A DNA stretch of 64,000 bases from contig OX123182.2 of NCBI GenBank assembly GCA_944739405.2, forward strand, positions 60,763,183 through 60,827,182, given 5' to 3'. Under the pieces are notes generated by a model. It had not been told where the DNA came from. It saw only the letters and a list, made by a program, of their open reading frames with translations, and did not search any database. The DNA is from Euclidia mi (lineage: Eukaryota; Arthropoda; Insecta; Lepidoptera; Erebidae). Each line of letters begins with the position of its first letter. Position 1 is the first letter of the stretch. Below, piece by piece: positions 44,577 to 57,258 of this stretch. The translations under genes were made by a program, and so were the position numbers.

Positions 44577-44715
44577 ACAATACAGCTATCCCTTTGGGTT
44601 GCAAAAGACAGATAGGCAGTCATTCTGTGGAAAAGCTAATATTCAGTCAAATCCGGTTAGACTAGAAATCAGATCCCGGGTTTAAACTGGGATAGCACTA
44701 GAAAGATGATTAATT
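44577..44715 (+). repeat. SINE T2, tail-B fragment
   Basis: 'tcaaatccggttagactag' and 'aaactgggatagcact' match the 3' half of the 23617-23980 copy. The head is absent. Confidence 0.65.
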
Positions 44716-44843
44716 GTATTGAAAACTAACAGATTTTTTTTTTATATTCTTCGGATAGAAGGCACATTGCTAAGCAATTATATACGGAAATATGTGACTG
44801 AACTATCTCACTTTTACCTCTAACTTCATAAAACATACGAAAT

Positions 44844-45581
44844 TGTAGCGGGTTCTAGAATAGAAACGCAGAAAAGGTTCTATGCGTTTATTTGCCGAGT
44901 ATTGTCTCACTTCCCTTGCACGAGTATGACCGACCAACAACACGACACTGGCCTGAACACTAAGGGCTGCAGTCTCCCACGCTGTTCCCTCCGGTAGTGT
45001 GCAGGGCAGGCTGCGCGAAGGGCTGCGCGTAGCGGGCAGATCCTCGCAGACTGTTGGTTCAGCTGGCAGGCGCCGGCGGTGTGAGTGCGATGGGCAGGGC
45101 AGGGCCAGACTCTTCGGCAGAGGTGACGCCGAAGACGATGCAGGGAAGTGTAGCGGTCTAGGGTAGCGTAGCCCGGAGCTTTAAGGTAGACCTAGAACCT
45201 GAAGGGAAGCAGCATTAGGAAAGCCACAACCAATAGAGTCAGGCAGCTGGCATCAGCCGGCCTCAGCTAGCAGGTAGAGAGATGGGCAATACGCTAACGC
45301 AGTAAATGTAGTAACTTACCCACAGCTGGGTACAAGGATACACGTACGACGTAGGGTCAGTAGGTACGCGTAATTATCGTAGGTAGGTAGTAGGTAGATA
45401 GAGTAGCGGTGCCGGCCTCTCTGTCGGCCCCTTTATATACCGGGCCCTCCATCAGAGTTGGAGTCGCTACGTGACCATATATGGTCGGATTTCGCGAGCA
45501 CGGACTATGGCCTTCTCTGATTGGCCGAGCGTATGGACGGTATTATGACGCAGACGCGGTAGGTACCGGACATACGTTACA
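44844..45581 (-). mobile_element. Possible solo LTR
   Basis: A GC-rich island of 738 bp bounded on the reverse strand by TGTAACG and CGCTACA. It contains a TATA box (TATATAAAG, 45432-45440) and, 540 nt downstream, AATAAA (44887-44892), the order expected for U3-R-U5. No target duplication is recognisable and no internal LTR-element genes adjoin it. An alternative is a host promoter. Confidence 0.4.
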
Positions 45582-45951
45582 TTTCTATTTATTATTAACA
45601 TACAGTAAAATTTCTGGGAGCATTTTTACAACCTTCATACGAAGCAAAATAAAAACGATATAAAATCGAGTCAAAACATCTACGTAGTTACTTCCTCAGT
45701 ATTATTTATTTTGTTCATGGTAAATAATGACGCGTGGTCGTTGGGCAATTAAGTGTGCGCAGTCAGCCCCTCGACCCCTATGAGTGGATGCCTTGACACT
45801 TGCAAAAAAAATTTAGACTTGGCGAAACGTCGTGTTAGGTGACTTTTGGTGGTTAGGGTATTTACGGTATTTATGTAGTATATTAGAAATTACGTAGACG
45901 TTGCAAATAAAAATAAAAATAGGTAGTGTGTCGAAAATTGCGTACTGATTG
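45582..45951. other. Unannotated stretch
   Basis: Nothing recognised. Confidence 0.4.
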
Positions 45952-46261
45952 GAGATGCGGTGTTACGTTGCCGTCCTCCCTATCCTCTGCGGCCGCTGGG
46001 TGTATTGGCGGCGGAGCCCAACACCTTCATCCGCCGCCAAGGGGGTTTTGTTCGGGGCCCGCCTGACCATCTGACGGGCCAATGCCCGTCGGGGAGTGGC
46101 GAGGAATGCTTATGTGATACCCTACCCTCCGACACACGGGTACATGAGGAACACGGGTTGGTTTTTAGTCAGTTAGAGTCTGAAAGTCCTCTTCGCCCTT
46201 CCACCCCAGGGCGGAGGGACTCCATAAGGATTTTCCAACCCGACACCAAAAAAACAAAAAA
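45952..46261 (+). mobile_element. SIDE copy S4, 5'-truncated
   Basis: The body from 'gagatgcggtgttacg' to the A-rich tail matches the 3' half of the 20793 copy, including the 3' hairpins (GUCAG loop UUAGAGU, then CGCCCU/AGGGCG). The ribozyme-like head is missing. The target duplication is unclear. Confidence 0.75.
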
Positions 46262-47039
46262 GAGTAGACTGCCCATCCTAAAGGCTCTAAATTCAAAAAT
46301 ACGGTGAAAATTAAAATTACCTGAGATGAAGGCATTCACTTATTATACATCACAAAATGAAAGGCCATAGAATTAATTTACAGCACAATCAAATTTCGAT
46401 TTTTTGACTCTTTGAAGTAACAAAAAATTGCCCAATCTGTTTTAATAGGTGTACACTCGACCGAATAATCGAATAAATTATAGTAAAATTCAGTTGATAA
46501 ACAAGTACACCGAGCTCTACGCTAAACCCCATGACAATAACCATATACTTGCAGAAGCACCATTTAGTATAAATAATAACACTGGGTTCTGTATCCGAGG
46601 AGATGATAGGCAGTGGAATTGCAAAAGGTACAAAAACCGCTTTAGGAAATAAAATACCGTGTATTACCTGTATATAATAAGACAGTTGGAGAAAAGCTGT
46701 AAAAATATTTTTTGCACATTTAACATACAAAAGAGTGCTAGTTTGAGCATGAAAGAGAAATTATCGATGTGATATAATCGTGGTCGAATTTTACAGCACT
46801 CCGAGTTGTAATAAATTAATTTTACCGATTAAAAAATATTATGTTCGTTTTTGCATATATAGTAAAAAATCACCTATGTAAGGCTGTTAAGTGGAACATA
46901 AGCCAGACTTTTGTTACAGACGGGTAATTGCAAATTATGTGTAGATTATCTATAGTTTATTTTTAAAATGTTATAAACCTTTTAGGTCACCTGTGAGAAA
47001 ACTTGAAAATATAGTGAATATTTTCTTAGTTTTTCTTTT
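46262..47039. other. Unannotated stretch
   Basis: No recognised feature. Confidence 0.4.
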
Positions 47040-47250
47040 TTTATGTAATTGGCGGCAAATGAGCAGACGGATCGCGTGATGGGAACCCATGGACACAAGC
47101 CACACCAGAGGTGTCACAAGTCCGTTGCTGCCATTTAGGTTGGGAAGTAATAGGATTTGGGCTGCCTGCCGGCACTCACACTCACCGAACGAAACGCAAC
47201 AGTATAGGTTCTGTAACTTTACTTCGATTTCTGTAACGTAGTACTTTTTT
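47040..47250 (+). repeat. Dispersed repeat family D1
   Basis: 'ttggcggcaaatgagcagac', 'acaccagaggtgtcac' and 'gaacgaaacgcaacagtat' are shared with 15826 and 33420. Confidence 0.55.
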
Positions 47251-49184
47251 CTTACTACCAGTCGAGCTGGCCCATTCATGCAATCAGTGATGCCCTACTT
47301 AGAAACCTACCAACCTACTCTTAGTGAGAAATACTTAGTAAAATTGCTAAAGTCTAGATGCCAAACAAACCTTCTAATTAGCCTCATTAAAACCAATGAC
47401 ACAGCCAAAACCACAACGAGCTGTCGTAAACTGTAAACCAAGATCTAACTTCATTAAACCACAAGTAGCGTTTATAATAATCCTCAAAAGGAGCATAAGC
47501 AAATATTAATAAATTAAATTACCAACTTTTACATGGCTTTCATTCTCAGAAAACCGTCTGTCCTGAATCATCCGTAGCTGCGGCTTGACAATTTCAGGCT
47601 TCAGGTTCAACAGGCTTGAACACGCAATTAATTTCCGGGCACAGTCGCAATTATGTCAAGCCATCGTTTCACATCACAAACTCACATGTCCAACCTTCAT
47701 ATTCCTTATTTCTTAAACACTAAAGCCTATAATCGTTCGGAAATAAACTGATTAAACTTTAATTAGCCGCTATGACATTTTTGGATTTATTATTTAAACG
47801 TCTATCTTATCTGATGATATAATATGTAATCCCAGCTCTGAGAATTCACAATTATTTGACGTTTTACGAGAACGAACAATAAAGGTAACGTTGCTTGGGA
47901 TATCAAATTAAGTGGATGATACGCTTTTTGGGACGAGGTAATGTTTTGGGTTATTTCCCCCGAGTGTAGAGATTGCATGGTGCTGTAATCATACCATCAA
48001 ATGTTCAATTTTGTTAATACACGTTAATTTGCCAATAAAGGTAAAGCCATTGTTTTAAAATTTCTTTATTTTTGGCCACTATAATGCTTTTTACAAACGT
48101 CGCTATTACTTACCTTTAATCAGTATACTAGATGCTTTTATTGCTATATTTTAGGAGATGCACACGTAGCACTGTACCTTTTGCAGTCAGAAATATTACG
48201 AAAGACCTGATAGGTATAACACAAACTCAAGATGCATACAGACTAATATTTTCTTATAGCTGCATTGTAAAAGATTGCTATGACGCGATTTGTAGCGATA
48301 CAATACTCCGTCTACGCACATGTCACTTTCGTAGCACTTTGGGTGACGGTTTGTTTGCTACGCATTGGATCACGTCGTAGACCGTAACTTGAGCATAAAG
48401 CAAGCGACAAATGCGGCTTTGCAATGTGTTTTGACAGTTTGCGACAACATCAAATAGCGGTTCTTATACGTAGTTGTGTGTAACATGACAGTTTGTTTGA
48501 GACATACTGCATCGCGTTACGTACGTAATTTTAGTTGAATATTGTCATAAAACGAACACACAAAAGAAAATAAAAACAAAGTGTTTAATGCTTTTAAAAT
48601 CTTAATCCTGACAAACCATGACGTAAAAAGAGGTTCATAAATTAACACGTATTAATGAAAATCGTGTTTTCACATTTGGATTTACGTTTCCATTCGGCAT
48701 AGGATGACAAACCTTTCAAATTCATACGACGTATTGTTCTTTTACTCAGAAACATCACACAAAAACAAGCAAAACACAATGTAAGCAGGGACACGGAGGA
48801 AAATGAAATGTAGGTATGTTTTTGTATTGAAAGTATACGTTCTTCTATTGCAAATAAACAATAGCATGTTTTTCTTTTGGACTTTGGTTGAATCTATCTC
48901 TGCATTGTATTAATTTACGATGTTAAAATATACAACAACATGAATAGATTAGACATTTATTAACTATGAAACTTATGTTTAGTAAAACTTGCAATTATTC
49001 TTTAATTGAGGTTGGGTCAACAATTATTTCTATTCAAATTACAATTTCTCACAGCGGTAACTAATTGTTAATTGATGTTCGTATGACGTGTATAAAATAT
49101 TATTGCAATCGATAAGGTTTATTTGCCGCCGTATCACTTTCGAAGTTAGTTAATATTTTAACAAAGAGCTGATATAATAATTAA
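47251..49184. other. Unannotated interval
   Basis: About 1.9 kb with no recognised gene or repeat. Confidence 0.4.
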
Positions 49185-49245
49185 ATCAAGTGCGAGTTGG
49201 ACTCGCCCATTAAGGGTGCCGTAGTAGAGGTATCCACTTAGCCTA
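49185..49245 (+). repeat. Fragment of the dispersed repeat seen at 1436
   Basis: 'caagtgcgagttggactcgc' followed by 'agggtgccgtag' matches its left end. Confidence 0.5.
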
Positions 49246-49380
49246 CCCATTACCTTCACCTTACCAGATGCCACAACATTTTTTCAGTACCAAACAACAA
49301 AAGTTATTTCTTTGGCATTTTTGACTAGAAATCAATAACTTCACTCTCAAAATCTCTTTATTTTATATGAAGACTAGAGG

Positions 49381-49580
49381 ACGCCAGCAGTTACGCCTGC
49401 ATTTTTTTTAATTTACCCGTTCTGGCCGATCCCGTGGGAATTTCGGGAAATCCCTTCTTAGTGCACCCCTACGGTGCCCAAGGAACATACATGCAAAATT
49501 TCATCCTCCTGCGCCCAATAGTTTCGGCTATAGCGTGTCTGTCAGTCAGTCAGTAACGCAAGGATTTTATATATTAAGAA
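49381..49580 (-). repeat. Family H1, short complete-looking copy
   Basis: The reverse strand runs from 'atataaaatccttgcgtt' through 'gcatgtatgttccttggg' to 'ctggcgtcctctagt'. At about 200 bp without tandem units, it shows the basic layout of the family. Confidence 0.6.
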
Positions 49581-49732
49581 GATGATACTTAATTTTACAA
49601 ATAATACTAACTACGTTCATATTTGTGAATACTAACCTATAAATGTTTCGCTTTCGTTTGAATAACATTTTACTGATTTTCAAATTCAATGTATCAATAT
49701 TCAAACAAACCTTTCTTTTCTTTTTAAAAAGA

Positions 49733-49819
49733 CAACTCCCGTGGGGATCGAATCCACAACACTTCGGCACAGTGTCAAGCGGTGAGCCGGCTGCTTAAAT
49801 CACTACGCCAACCGTGCAG
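49733..49819 (-). repeat. tRNA-like SINE head, separate family
   Basis: The reverse strand opens 'gactgcacggttggcgtag' with box-B-like 'ggattcgatccc'. A long variable region suggests a class II tRNA ancestor. No clear body. Confidence 0.4.
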
Positions 49820-50103
49820 TCAAGTTGCCGTTACAGTAAAACCTTGGCTTACTGCGCTCGGCTAATTTGTATCACACGTGCGACATATAATTTTTTATTT
49901 ATTGGACTTCATACACATAATGTACATGAATCGGCGGACTTAATGCCTGAGGCATTCTCTAACAGTCTACCTTGGGGTGATGCAGAGATATATGAAGTAG
50001 GGGCAAGCTGAAGAGTTAGGGACTAACATAGCATTATTTATACTTATATACAAATCAATAACTACATACTAATTACATACAATACATATACACAATAGTA
50101 AAT

Positions 50104-50108
<5 letters not shown>

Positions 50109-50150
<42 letters not shown>
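50109..50150. repeat. (TA)n microsatellite
   Basis: About 21 TA units in the CR1-like 3' region. Length probably variable. Confidence 0.9.
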
Positions 50151-50153
<3 letters not shown>

Positions 50154-50192
50154 GAATATATATAAATAAATATATACATACATAGATACATA

Positions 50193-50441
50193 TCTTCACG
50201 CCTTTTATCCCCGAAGGGGTAGGCAGAGGTGTATTTCTACACCCACTTTTCGCCAGATATACTTTAGTCCCACGTAATAAGGGGCGAGCCTATTGCCATA
50301 CCGGGCACATTCCCAGACTCCGTGCTGCTACTGAGAATTTCGTGACCGAAAAACCCAATAACACTGCCCGACCCAGGAATCGAACCCGGGACCTCCCGAT
50401 CCCACGCGCACATTTATGCCGCGAGACCAACGAGGCAGTCG
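50193..50441 (-). repeat. SINE family T1, full length
   Basis: The reverse-strand tRNA-like head opens 'tgcctcgttggtctcgcgg' (box A region) with 'gggttcgattcctgg' (box B). The body is shared with 62955-63205 and ends in 'ccccttcggggataaaagg'. Confidence 0.8.
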
Positions 50442-51709
50442 AGTATAAATAAATATATATATTTATATATAAAATAAAATTAACTAGAGATATCAATTCT
50501 GCGATGATCCTGAAAGTTCTGAGTGTAAGAGCTCTCGTACTTTCGATATGAACGTGTATCTGCTGGTGACCGTGATGATCTCTAGAGGGAAGGCGTTCCA
50601 CAGAAGGACAGATTGCACTGGAAAAGATGAGTGACTGAAGTCAGAGCTGTGTGAAGGACATAGGAGGAGTAGATTATTAGAGGAGCGTAGAGTTCTATTA
50701 TGACTGAAATACAGATATTGAAAATGAGAAGTTAGATAGGAAGGTGTGTTAGGAGACAAGAGAATAGAGTAGAGTGTAGAGAGACCGCGCATACTACGGC
50801 GTTGACAAATGGGTAACCACTTCAAACGAGAACAGTAAGCAGACACATGGTCATACTGGCGAAGATTAAAAATAAATCGAATGCAGTTATTTAGAAGACG
50901 GTCAAGTTTATTGAGGAGGTCTGCATCAGGTCAAAATAACAACCATTACCATAGTCGATCACAGGGAAAATTAAGGTGTGCACAAGGATTATCTTAGTTT
51001 TGGATGGTAAAAAGTTCTTCAGGCGATACAGAGCACGAAGGGTACCGGTGACTTTTTGGCTAACATTAGTTACCTGAGCGCGCCAATTTAAATTTGTGTC
51101 AATATGTAAACCTAGATCTTTGACCGCTGGACAATACTCGATAACCTCACCGATAGTTTTGTCTAATTTGCTCAACGTTCTTTGGCTGCCCACAATGATA
51201 GCCTGACACTTGGTTGGATTTATCGTCAAACCGAAAGAGTTAGACCAACGACGTAGGTACTCTAGATCCCTATTAACAGTGTCAATGGCAGACGATATAT
51301 TTTCAACGCTAGCTTGAGTATAAAGCTGCAAGTCATCGGCATACAAATGATAAGCGCATTGAAGATTTTGGGTTACGAGATTGATGAAAATTTAAAATAA
51401 CAAAGGAGAGAGAATACCGCCTTGTGGAACACCAGAGCCCATCTCACACCAATTCGATGAAGATTCGTCAACGCGGACCGCTTGCTGGCGACCACGAAGA
51501 TAGGACGAGAACCATTCCAGTGCATCAGAGGAGATCATAAGGTGGGAAAGGATAGCAAGGAGGATGTCGTGACTGACGGTATTGAAGGCATTAGAGAAAT
51601 CTACCAAAGCCAACACGGTGACATTGGCATTCTCCATGTCTGACCTAATATCACCAGTCACTTTGAGGAGGGCAGAAACGGTGCTGTGTCCAGGTCTGAA
51701 GCCAGACTG

Positions 51710-54700
51710 GGCTTAAAAGGTTGTTTAAATAAATATAGCGAGATAGCTGCTTCTGCGGCTGATCGCATCAAGGGATGGCACGTCTCGAAAGAGGCATCAT
51801 GCTCAGACCACAGATGGATCCGCTTCTCCATAAAAGTCGATATACAGCCCACACAGTCCCGCAGGAAACCACACAACACTGATAAAGCAAAGTATGTCCT
51901 ACTACTTAAAGAGAAACTTACCCTTACGGCCACGCCGCCGGTACTGGGTGACACTGTACAGATCGACGATCAGGTATGTATACTGACGCAGTCGATGCTT
52001 GACAGCTATTATGCAGCTTGCCCGGAAACCACTCCGCCTTCAACCCCGGGGAAACAACCCTGGTGGGGCACTGAACTTGAACGTAAGCGCAAGAAGGTAA
52101 GAAAGTCTCTAAATAGGGCAATGAACACAAGCGCGGATGCAGATTGGGACGCTTATAAAGCGGCCAAATCAGACTACAGGAAATGCCTCAGATTCAGACG
52201 CACCATGGGATGGAGAAAATTCTGTGGGAGCATTGAATCTTGCCAACAAGCAAACCGGGTAAGGAAACTACTGGCCCAGCAACCAACGGTTGCACCAGGT
52301 ACTCTCCGTAAACCGGATAACACATACACCACATCGGAAGAGGAGACAAGACGCGTCCTACTCGAAACACACTTCCCAGGCTGCGTCCTCACCCCGGTAA
52401 TAACGTGGCACGATACACCAATAGTGGCGACCGAACACGAATGGAGACACGCAAACAACGTGGTCACAGAAGAAAAACTCCGATGGGCCATCGATAGCTT
52501 CCACCCCTTCAAAGCAGCCGGACTGGATGGCATCTTCCCAGGGTTATTACAATGGGGAGATGAACCTGTCCTTAAAAGACTCCTGGCAATTATGAGGGCT
52601 AGCCTGGCCCTCAGATATGTACCGAAGAGGTGGAGGGAAGTCAAACTAATCTTCATACCAAAACCAGGCAAAACATACTATACCCATGCAGAGTCCTTTA
52701 GACCAATAAGCCTCACCTCCTTCATGCTTAAAGCCTTGGAAAGGCTTTGCGAGAGGGAACTAAGAAGTGGGGCTCTTAAGCACCTACCCTTACATGCCAA
52801 CCAACATGCATACAGCTCAGGGAAATCGACGGAATCGGCCTTACATCAGGTCGTGAACCAGATAGAAGCTGCTATACAACAAAAAAGCATCTGCCTGGGC
52901 ACCTTCATCGACATAGAAGGAGCCTTCGACAAGACAAACTTTTCCAGCATAAGCAACTCCCTAGCCAGGCATGGTGTGGACCAGATGCTCATACAGTGGA
53001 TCCAAAACATGCTCAGCAAAAGGGTAGTGCGCCTGCAAGGCGACACTCAGACAGCCTTGATAACTAAAGGGTGCCCGCAGGGAGGTGTACTCTCCCCGCT
53101 ATTGTGGAACTTAGTCATCAATGAACTCATAGACAAACTCAACGCGAGATACTTCTTTACAATAGGTTATGCAGATGATCTAACCATACTCACCTCAGGT
53201 AAGGTAACCAGTACAGTGTACGACCTAACCCAACAAGCCCTACGCATAGTAGAGTGGTGGTGTAATGTGTACGAATTATCTGTAAACCCAACCAAGACCG
53301 AACTAGTTATGTTCACACACAAACGCGCGCTGGGTACTTACCGATTGCCCAGGTTATTTGATACAGAGCTTAAGCTGTCTACCGAGGTCAAGTACCTGGG
53401 CGTCACTCTCGACAGCAAATTGACATGTAACAGCCACATGGAAAATAAGCTCAATAAAGCCAGCATCATCTTCTGGCAGTGCAAGAAGATGATAGGTAAA
53501 CGCTGGGGCCTATCCCCCAAAATTGTCTTATGGCTCTATAAGACAATAATACGTCCGATCGTTAGCTACGGCGCAGTAGTGTGGTGGCCTCGGACCAACC
53601 TAATAACGGCCGCCAACAAGCTTCAGAAGCTTCAAAGACTTGCATGCCTAGCGGCCACGGGCTGTATGAAAACAACGCCAACAGCGGCACTTGAAGTGTT
53701 GCTGGACCTGCCTCCATTGCACCTGTTCATACAACAGGAAGCAACGATGTCGGCTAAGAGCTCTGAAGCTCTGGAAAGACACTAACACACCGCACACTAA
53801 CAACTTAAATACACTCTTTAAAGAAGTTCCTATCACACAAGCCATTGGCGACCGTATACCGAAACAATTTGTTTTCGACAAGAAATACAAAATCCAACTG
53901 TACGAGGACATACACGAAGGAGCAGTTAACCACAACGAGCTCACGATCTTCACAGATGGGTCTAAAACAGATACAGGTACGGGTTCAGGAGTATTCTCCA
54001 TGGACCTAAACATCAACATCGCAGCACCGCTGGGAGCCTACAACACGGTCTACCAGGCCGAATGTTTTGGCATAATCCTAGCTGCCACAGCAATCATGGC
54101 ACGTGAGGTAAGGGAACGATCCATTAGGATCCTCTCAGATAGTAAGGCCGTCCTCTCAGCCCTCAAAAGCCATACTATCACCTCGGCACTCACGCGTGAA
54201 TGCCACCAGAAACTAACAGAGGTAGGTAAACTAAACAAATTAACACTGCAATGGATTAAGGGCCACAGTGGCTCAAGAGGGAATGACGCAGCCGACGTAC
54301 TTGCCAAAAGAGGGGCCACTTTAGAGGTAGTGGGACCCGAGCCCATTATTCCCCTCCCTTCTGGTTTTTATCGCAACCTAGTAAGAAATAGGACCAGGAC
54401 CAAACACAACTAGTCCTGGATTGGTATTGTAACATGTAGGCAGGCCAAGGAGGCTCTTCCCGCAGTAGACGGTAAGATAGCTAAACAAATCCTCCGGCTG
54501 TCCAAACAACAACTACGGACAGTCACGACCGCCTACACAGGACACGGATTCTTTAATAAACACCTATTTACTAAAGGTATCACCGACAGCCCGCTGTGCA
54601 GGGCCTGTATGGCAGCAGACGAGACGGCAGCCCACCTGCTCCTCGACTGCCCTGAGGTCGCACAGTACAGGCAGCAGTACCTGACCAGATACAGCACCCT

Positions 54701-54767
54701 GAGGGAGGCCGTGGGCCACATCAAGAGTCTGCTGGCCTTCCTCGAAGAGCTGGGGTGGCTCGAATGA
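51710..54767 (+). pseudogene. I-like LINE ORF2 (RT, RNase H, zinc knuckle)
   Basis: It begins inside the endonuclease, retaining the last motif 'CSDHRWIRF'. The reverse transcriptase includes 'FRPISLTSFMLKALERL', 'TFIDIEGAFDKTN', 'KGCPQGGVLSPLLWN' and 'IGYADDLTIL' (catalytic YADD). A frameshift near 53755 ends the first frame at 53785 and moves coding to the next. RNase H shows Asp in 'IFTDGSKT', Glu in 'YQAECFGI', Asp in 'ILSDSKAV' and Asp in 'GNDAADVLAKRG', a complete set. A single in-frame TAG (54411-54413) precedes a C-terminal Cys/His cluster ('LCRACMAADETAAHLLLDC') and the stop at 54765-54767. Two lesions only. Confidence 0.85.
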
Positions 54768-54838
54768 CGACACCATTCCCACCCGCACGCAAAATACACG
54801 CCAAGACGTGGAGTTGCGGAAACAGCCCGTGCCATCAA
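51710..54838 (+). mobile_element. I-like LINE with RNase H, 5'-truncated, nested
   Basis: About 3.1 kb from the end of the endonuclease to a short 3' UTR. It lies in opposite orientation inside CR1-like copy 2. Instead of a target duplication, about 8 bp of host appear to be lost at the junction when compared with copy 1. There is no A-tail. RT followed by RNase H places it in the I/Nimb/LOA/Outcast group. Confidence 0.8.
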
Positions 54839-55318
54839 TTAGCAAATTATTAGCTGCTTCTGAACACTGGCCTCAAGCACCTTGGACAGGAAAGGTAGGA
54901 AGGAAATTGGGCGGAAATCATTAAGGCGAGAAGGATTCTGAATTTTGGCTAAATGAGTGACGTAGGCTTTAAGCCATAGGTCTGGGAATGTGCCGGAATC
55001 TAGGGAAAAATTTACAATGTGAGTGATAGCTGGGATGAGGTGTTCCAGGATAGTGGTGATCATACGGCGGCTGATATGATCACAGCCCACCGCATTGGAT
55101 TTTATGGAGCGGATAATCCTTATAATCTCATCCGACGCTACTGGAGAAAAAGTAAAAGACTAAATGATAGGGCTAGGTAGATTGGCTAAGTAATCGAGAT
55201 TGAGACATTTGGTCTGATGATCAAGCGTGGCAGTGGTGGTGAAATGTTGATTTAAATCATTCAAACCAAATGTCCCCTGAAATTCGACACTACGCTTTTT
55301 GCCAATACCTAGCGTCCC

Positions 55319-55750
55319 GTTATTATATAGGTATAAGAGTAAATATATGTATTATACTAAATAGGATTAGGTTGCCTTTTTACAGTGATTCCTTCAAAAT
55401 CAGGGGCTTTCCGTATAAACCTGTAACCTGAATTCATTTTAGGATTAGAATAGGAATAGGTAAATTCATTCTAAGTTGATACGTACTTTTTAAAAGAAAG
55501 ATAAAATAATTCTTTATTGTACACCACAAGTCACATTACAGAGTTAGAAGAGAGATAGAAGTTTAAAAATAAAATGCACAATGGGCGGCCTTAACAAACC
55601 GACTATCCTAACTTAATATTTTTTGCTTCAGTATATTGGACTCTGCAATGATATGTCAGCCACGACAAGTGATTTTATGTGTAGGATGATGGAAAGAGAT
55701 TTTATATAAATGTATATGATGATAATGTTTGAATTTTGAATGTAAAAGGT
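55319..55750. other. Unannotated stretch
   Basis: Nothing recognised. Confidence 0.4.
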
Positions 55751-57065
55751 ATGAGGGCAGCGTTTACGCTATTAGTACACCGACGCGTTCGAATGCGGCT
55801 GCGAAACTTTTGCGGAACTATTGCGGCGACGAAACATCTGTTAATGAACAAAACTTGTAGTTCTACTGGCTAGTGGGTGTAGACATGTTTGTATACGCAT
55901 TTTTTATTATCTATGTGCCCAACCGCGTAATTTTGAAATAATTTCGAATTAAATTAAATAATATTTCTATGTTTCCGACTTCCATCATACGAAAATGTGA
56001 CCATCTTGACAGAACGTGCGTTGACGCATTGTGTCTCGAAACGTGTGCGTCTCTGTAAAGACAATTTGACAGTTACGGTTTGGCTACGGGGACCGGCGAC
56101 ACGACCGGTGACGCGACAATTCGCGCGACGCGAAAAACATGCCACGGGCACACGCGTTCGCCGTCACGACCAGAGTAGACCTGGAGCGAGACGACATTAG
56201 CTGAGATCTTTTTATGAAATTTAGCTCGACATTGTACGGACTTTGGTGGCAATATCACATTTGTTTCAACCCGGAAATCGAACCCGAGACCTCATGATCC
56301 GCTTACACTACCGCAAGATCACAGAGGCAGACTTGATATTGTGTACCCAACCACGGTATTGAAAACTAAAGGTAGGTACTGTATTTTATCATTATACAAA
56401 CGGTCGGAACGCGATTTATACCTACGAGCGTCAGGCTCGGTATCCACCTAACCTACTGCATACCAAACTCAAGGCGCTTCGGTATACATTCTGTAGGTAC
56501 ATACTGAATGCGTACTGACCCGACGCTTGTAGGTATTGTAACTTGTAACTCGAGTTTTGAGTTAAAATACGGAAAAGCTTATGTAGGTAAGTGTGATCTA
56601 ACTAACTAGGTGTATGCACATCTAAAAACTTACTAAGGTATTTTGAAATCACAGACAGACACTTCAACTTTATTTACACTGTATACATTTATGTAGATAT
56701 AGACAACATCCAGACGTTCCAAATAGCTTGTCTAACTAAAAATTCTAAGAATAATATCATGCTCGCGGAGAAATAAACTAAAAATTTTATACTGACTCAG
56801 CTCCGGCGCTAGTCGCCGCGACTACCGCTCGACGTCGTGGCGTGCGCCGTACTAATTCATACATTTGTTTTGGTCGCGCGACGTGTCGCGCGACACGCCG
56901 CTGTACCGCTCGGTGCTATTCGCCGGTCGCGTCGCCGGTCGCCGCTGCGCGTGGCATGCTTAGAACATTTCTATACATTTGATTCAGTCGCAAGTCGCGT
57001 CGCCGGTCGCGTCGCGCGAATTTTCGCTGGAGCGAATTGTCCGTGGCCAGGCCGTTATCTGCGGA
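55751..57065. repeat. CpG-rich repeat region with iterated GTCGC/GCGAC motifs
   Basis: Two GC-rich blocks (about 56080-56195 and 56800-57060) carry repeated 'gtcgcgtcgccggtcgc'-type units. They also hold a palindromic 'gtcgcgcgacgtgtcgcgcgac'-like stretch, and the blocks are partly inverse to one another. This suggests the sub-terminal repeats of a DNA transposon. Frames of up to 85 codons show no motif. Confidence 0.4.
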
Positions 57066-57184
57066 TTACTAGCGACAAGGATGCAACTAATTAATCTAAC
57101 TGTGTAATAGAGTGAGACATATTATTCGAAACGTTTGCATACAACTGACAGATTTTTCTTAGCTTTGTTGCCGCATACCCGCTT

Positions 57185-57258
57185 GACCGCGCACAAGTGA
57201 CTATTCTCCCTTTTTCGAAACTGCGTAGACCGCGCACAAGTGACTATTTTCCCTTTTT
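57185..57258. repeat. Tandem duplication, 43-bp period
   Basis: 'gaccgcgcacaagtgactat' occurs at 57185 and 57228 with the same following 'tccctttttc/g'. Confidence 0.85.

Larger units (their letters stand above)
49886..55318 (-). mobile_element. CR1-like LINE, copy 2, invaded twice
   Basis: Same family and orientation as the 27-kb copy. The 3' end (49886-50010) is followed upstream by ORF2. It is 5'-truncated at about 55318 before the endonuclease. It is interrupted by a T1 SINE (50193-50441) in the 3' UTR and an I-like LINE (51710-54838) in the RT region. Confidence 0.8.
50493..55318 (-). pseudogene. CR1-like ORF2, copy 2
   Basis: Pieces in order on the reverse strand: 'NDFRPISFLPFLSKVLEAS' (54839-55090), interruption by the I-like LINE, 'LVDFSNAFNTVSHDILL' and 'GSGVPQGGILSPLLF' (51392-51661), an in-frame TAA, 'MYADDLQLY' with intact YADD (about 51346), then a frameshift near 50891-50935 and the C-terminus to 50493. 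The catalytic motif is intact here, unlike copy 1. Confidence 0.8.

Noticed and set aside
56837..57094. Possible CpG-island host promoter or gene with an 85-codon frame
   Set aside because: The iterated GTCGC units and inverse blocks look like a repeat, and the frame has no motif.
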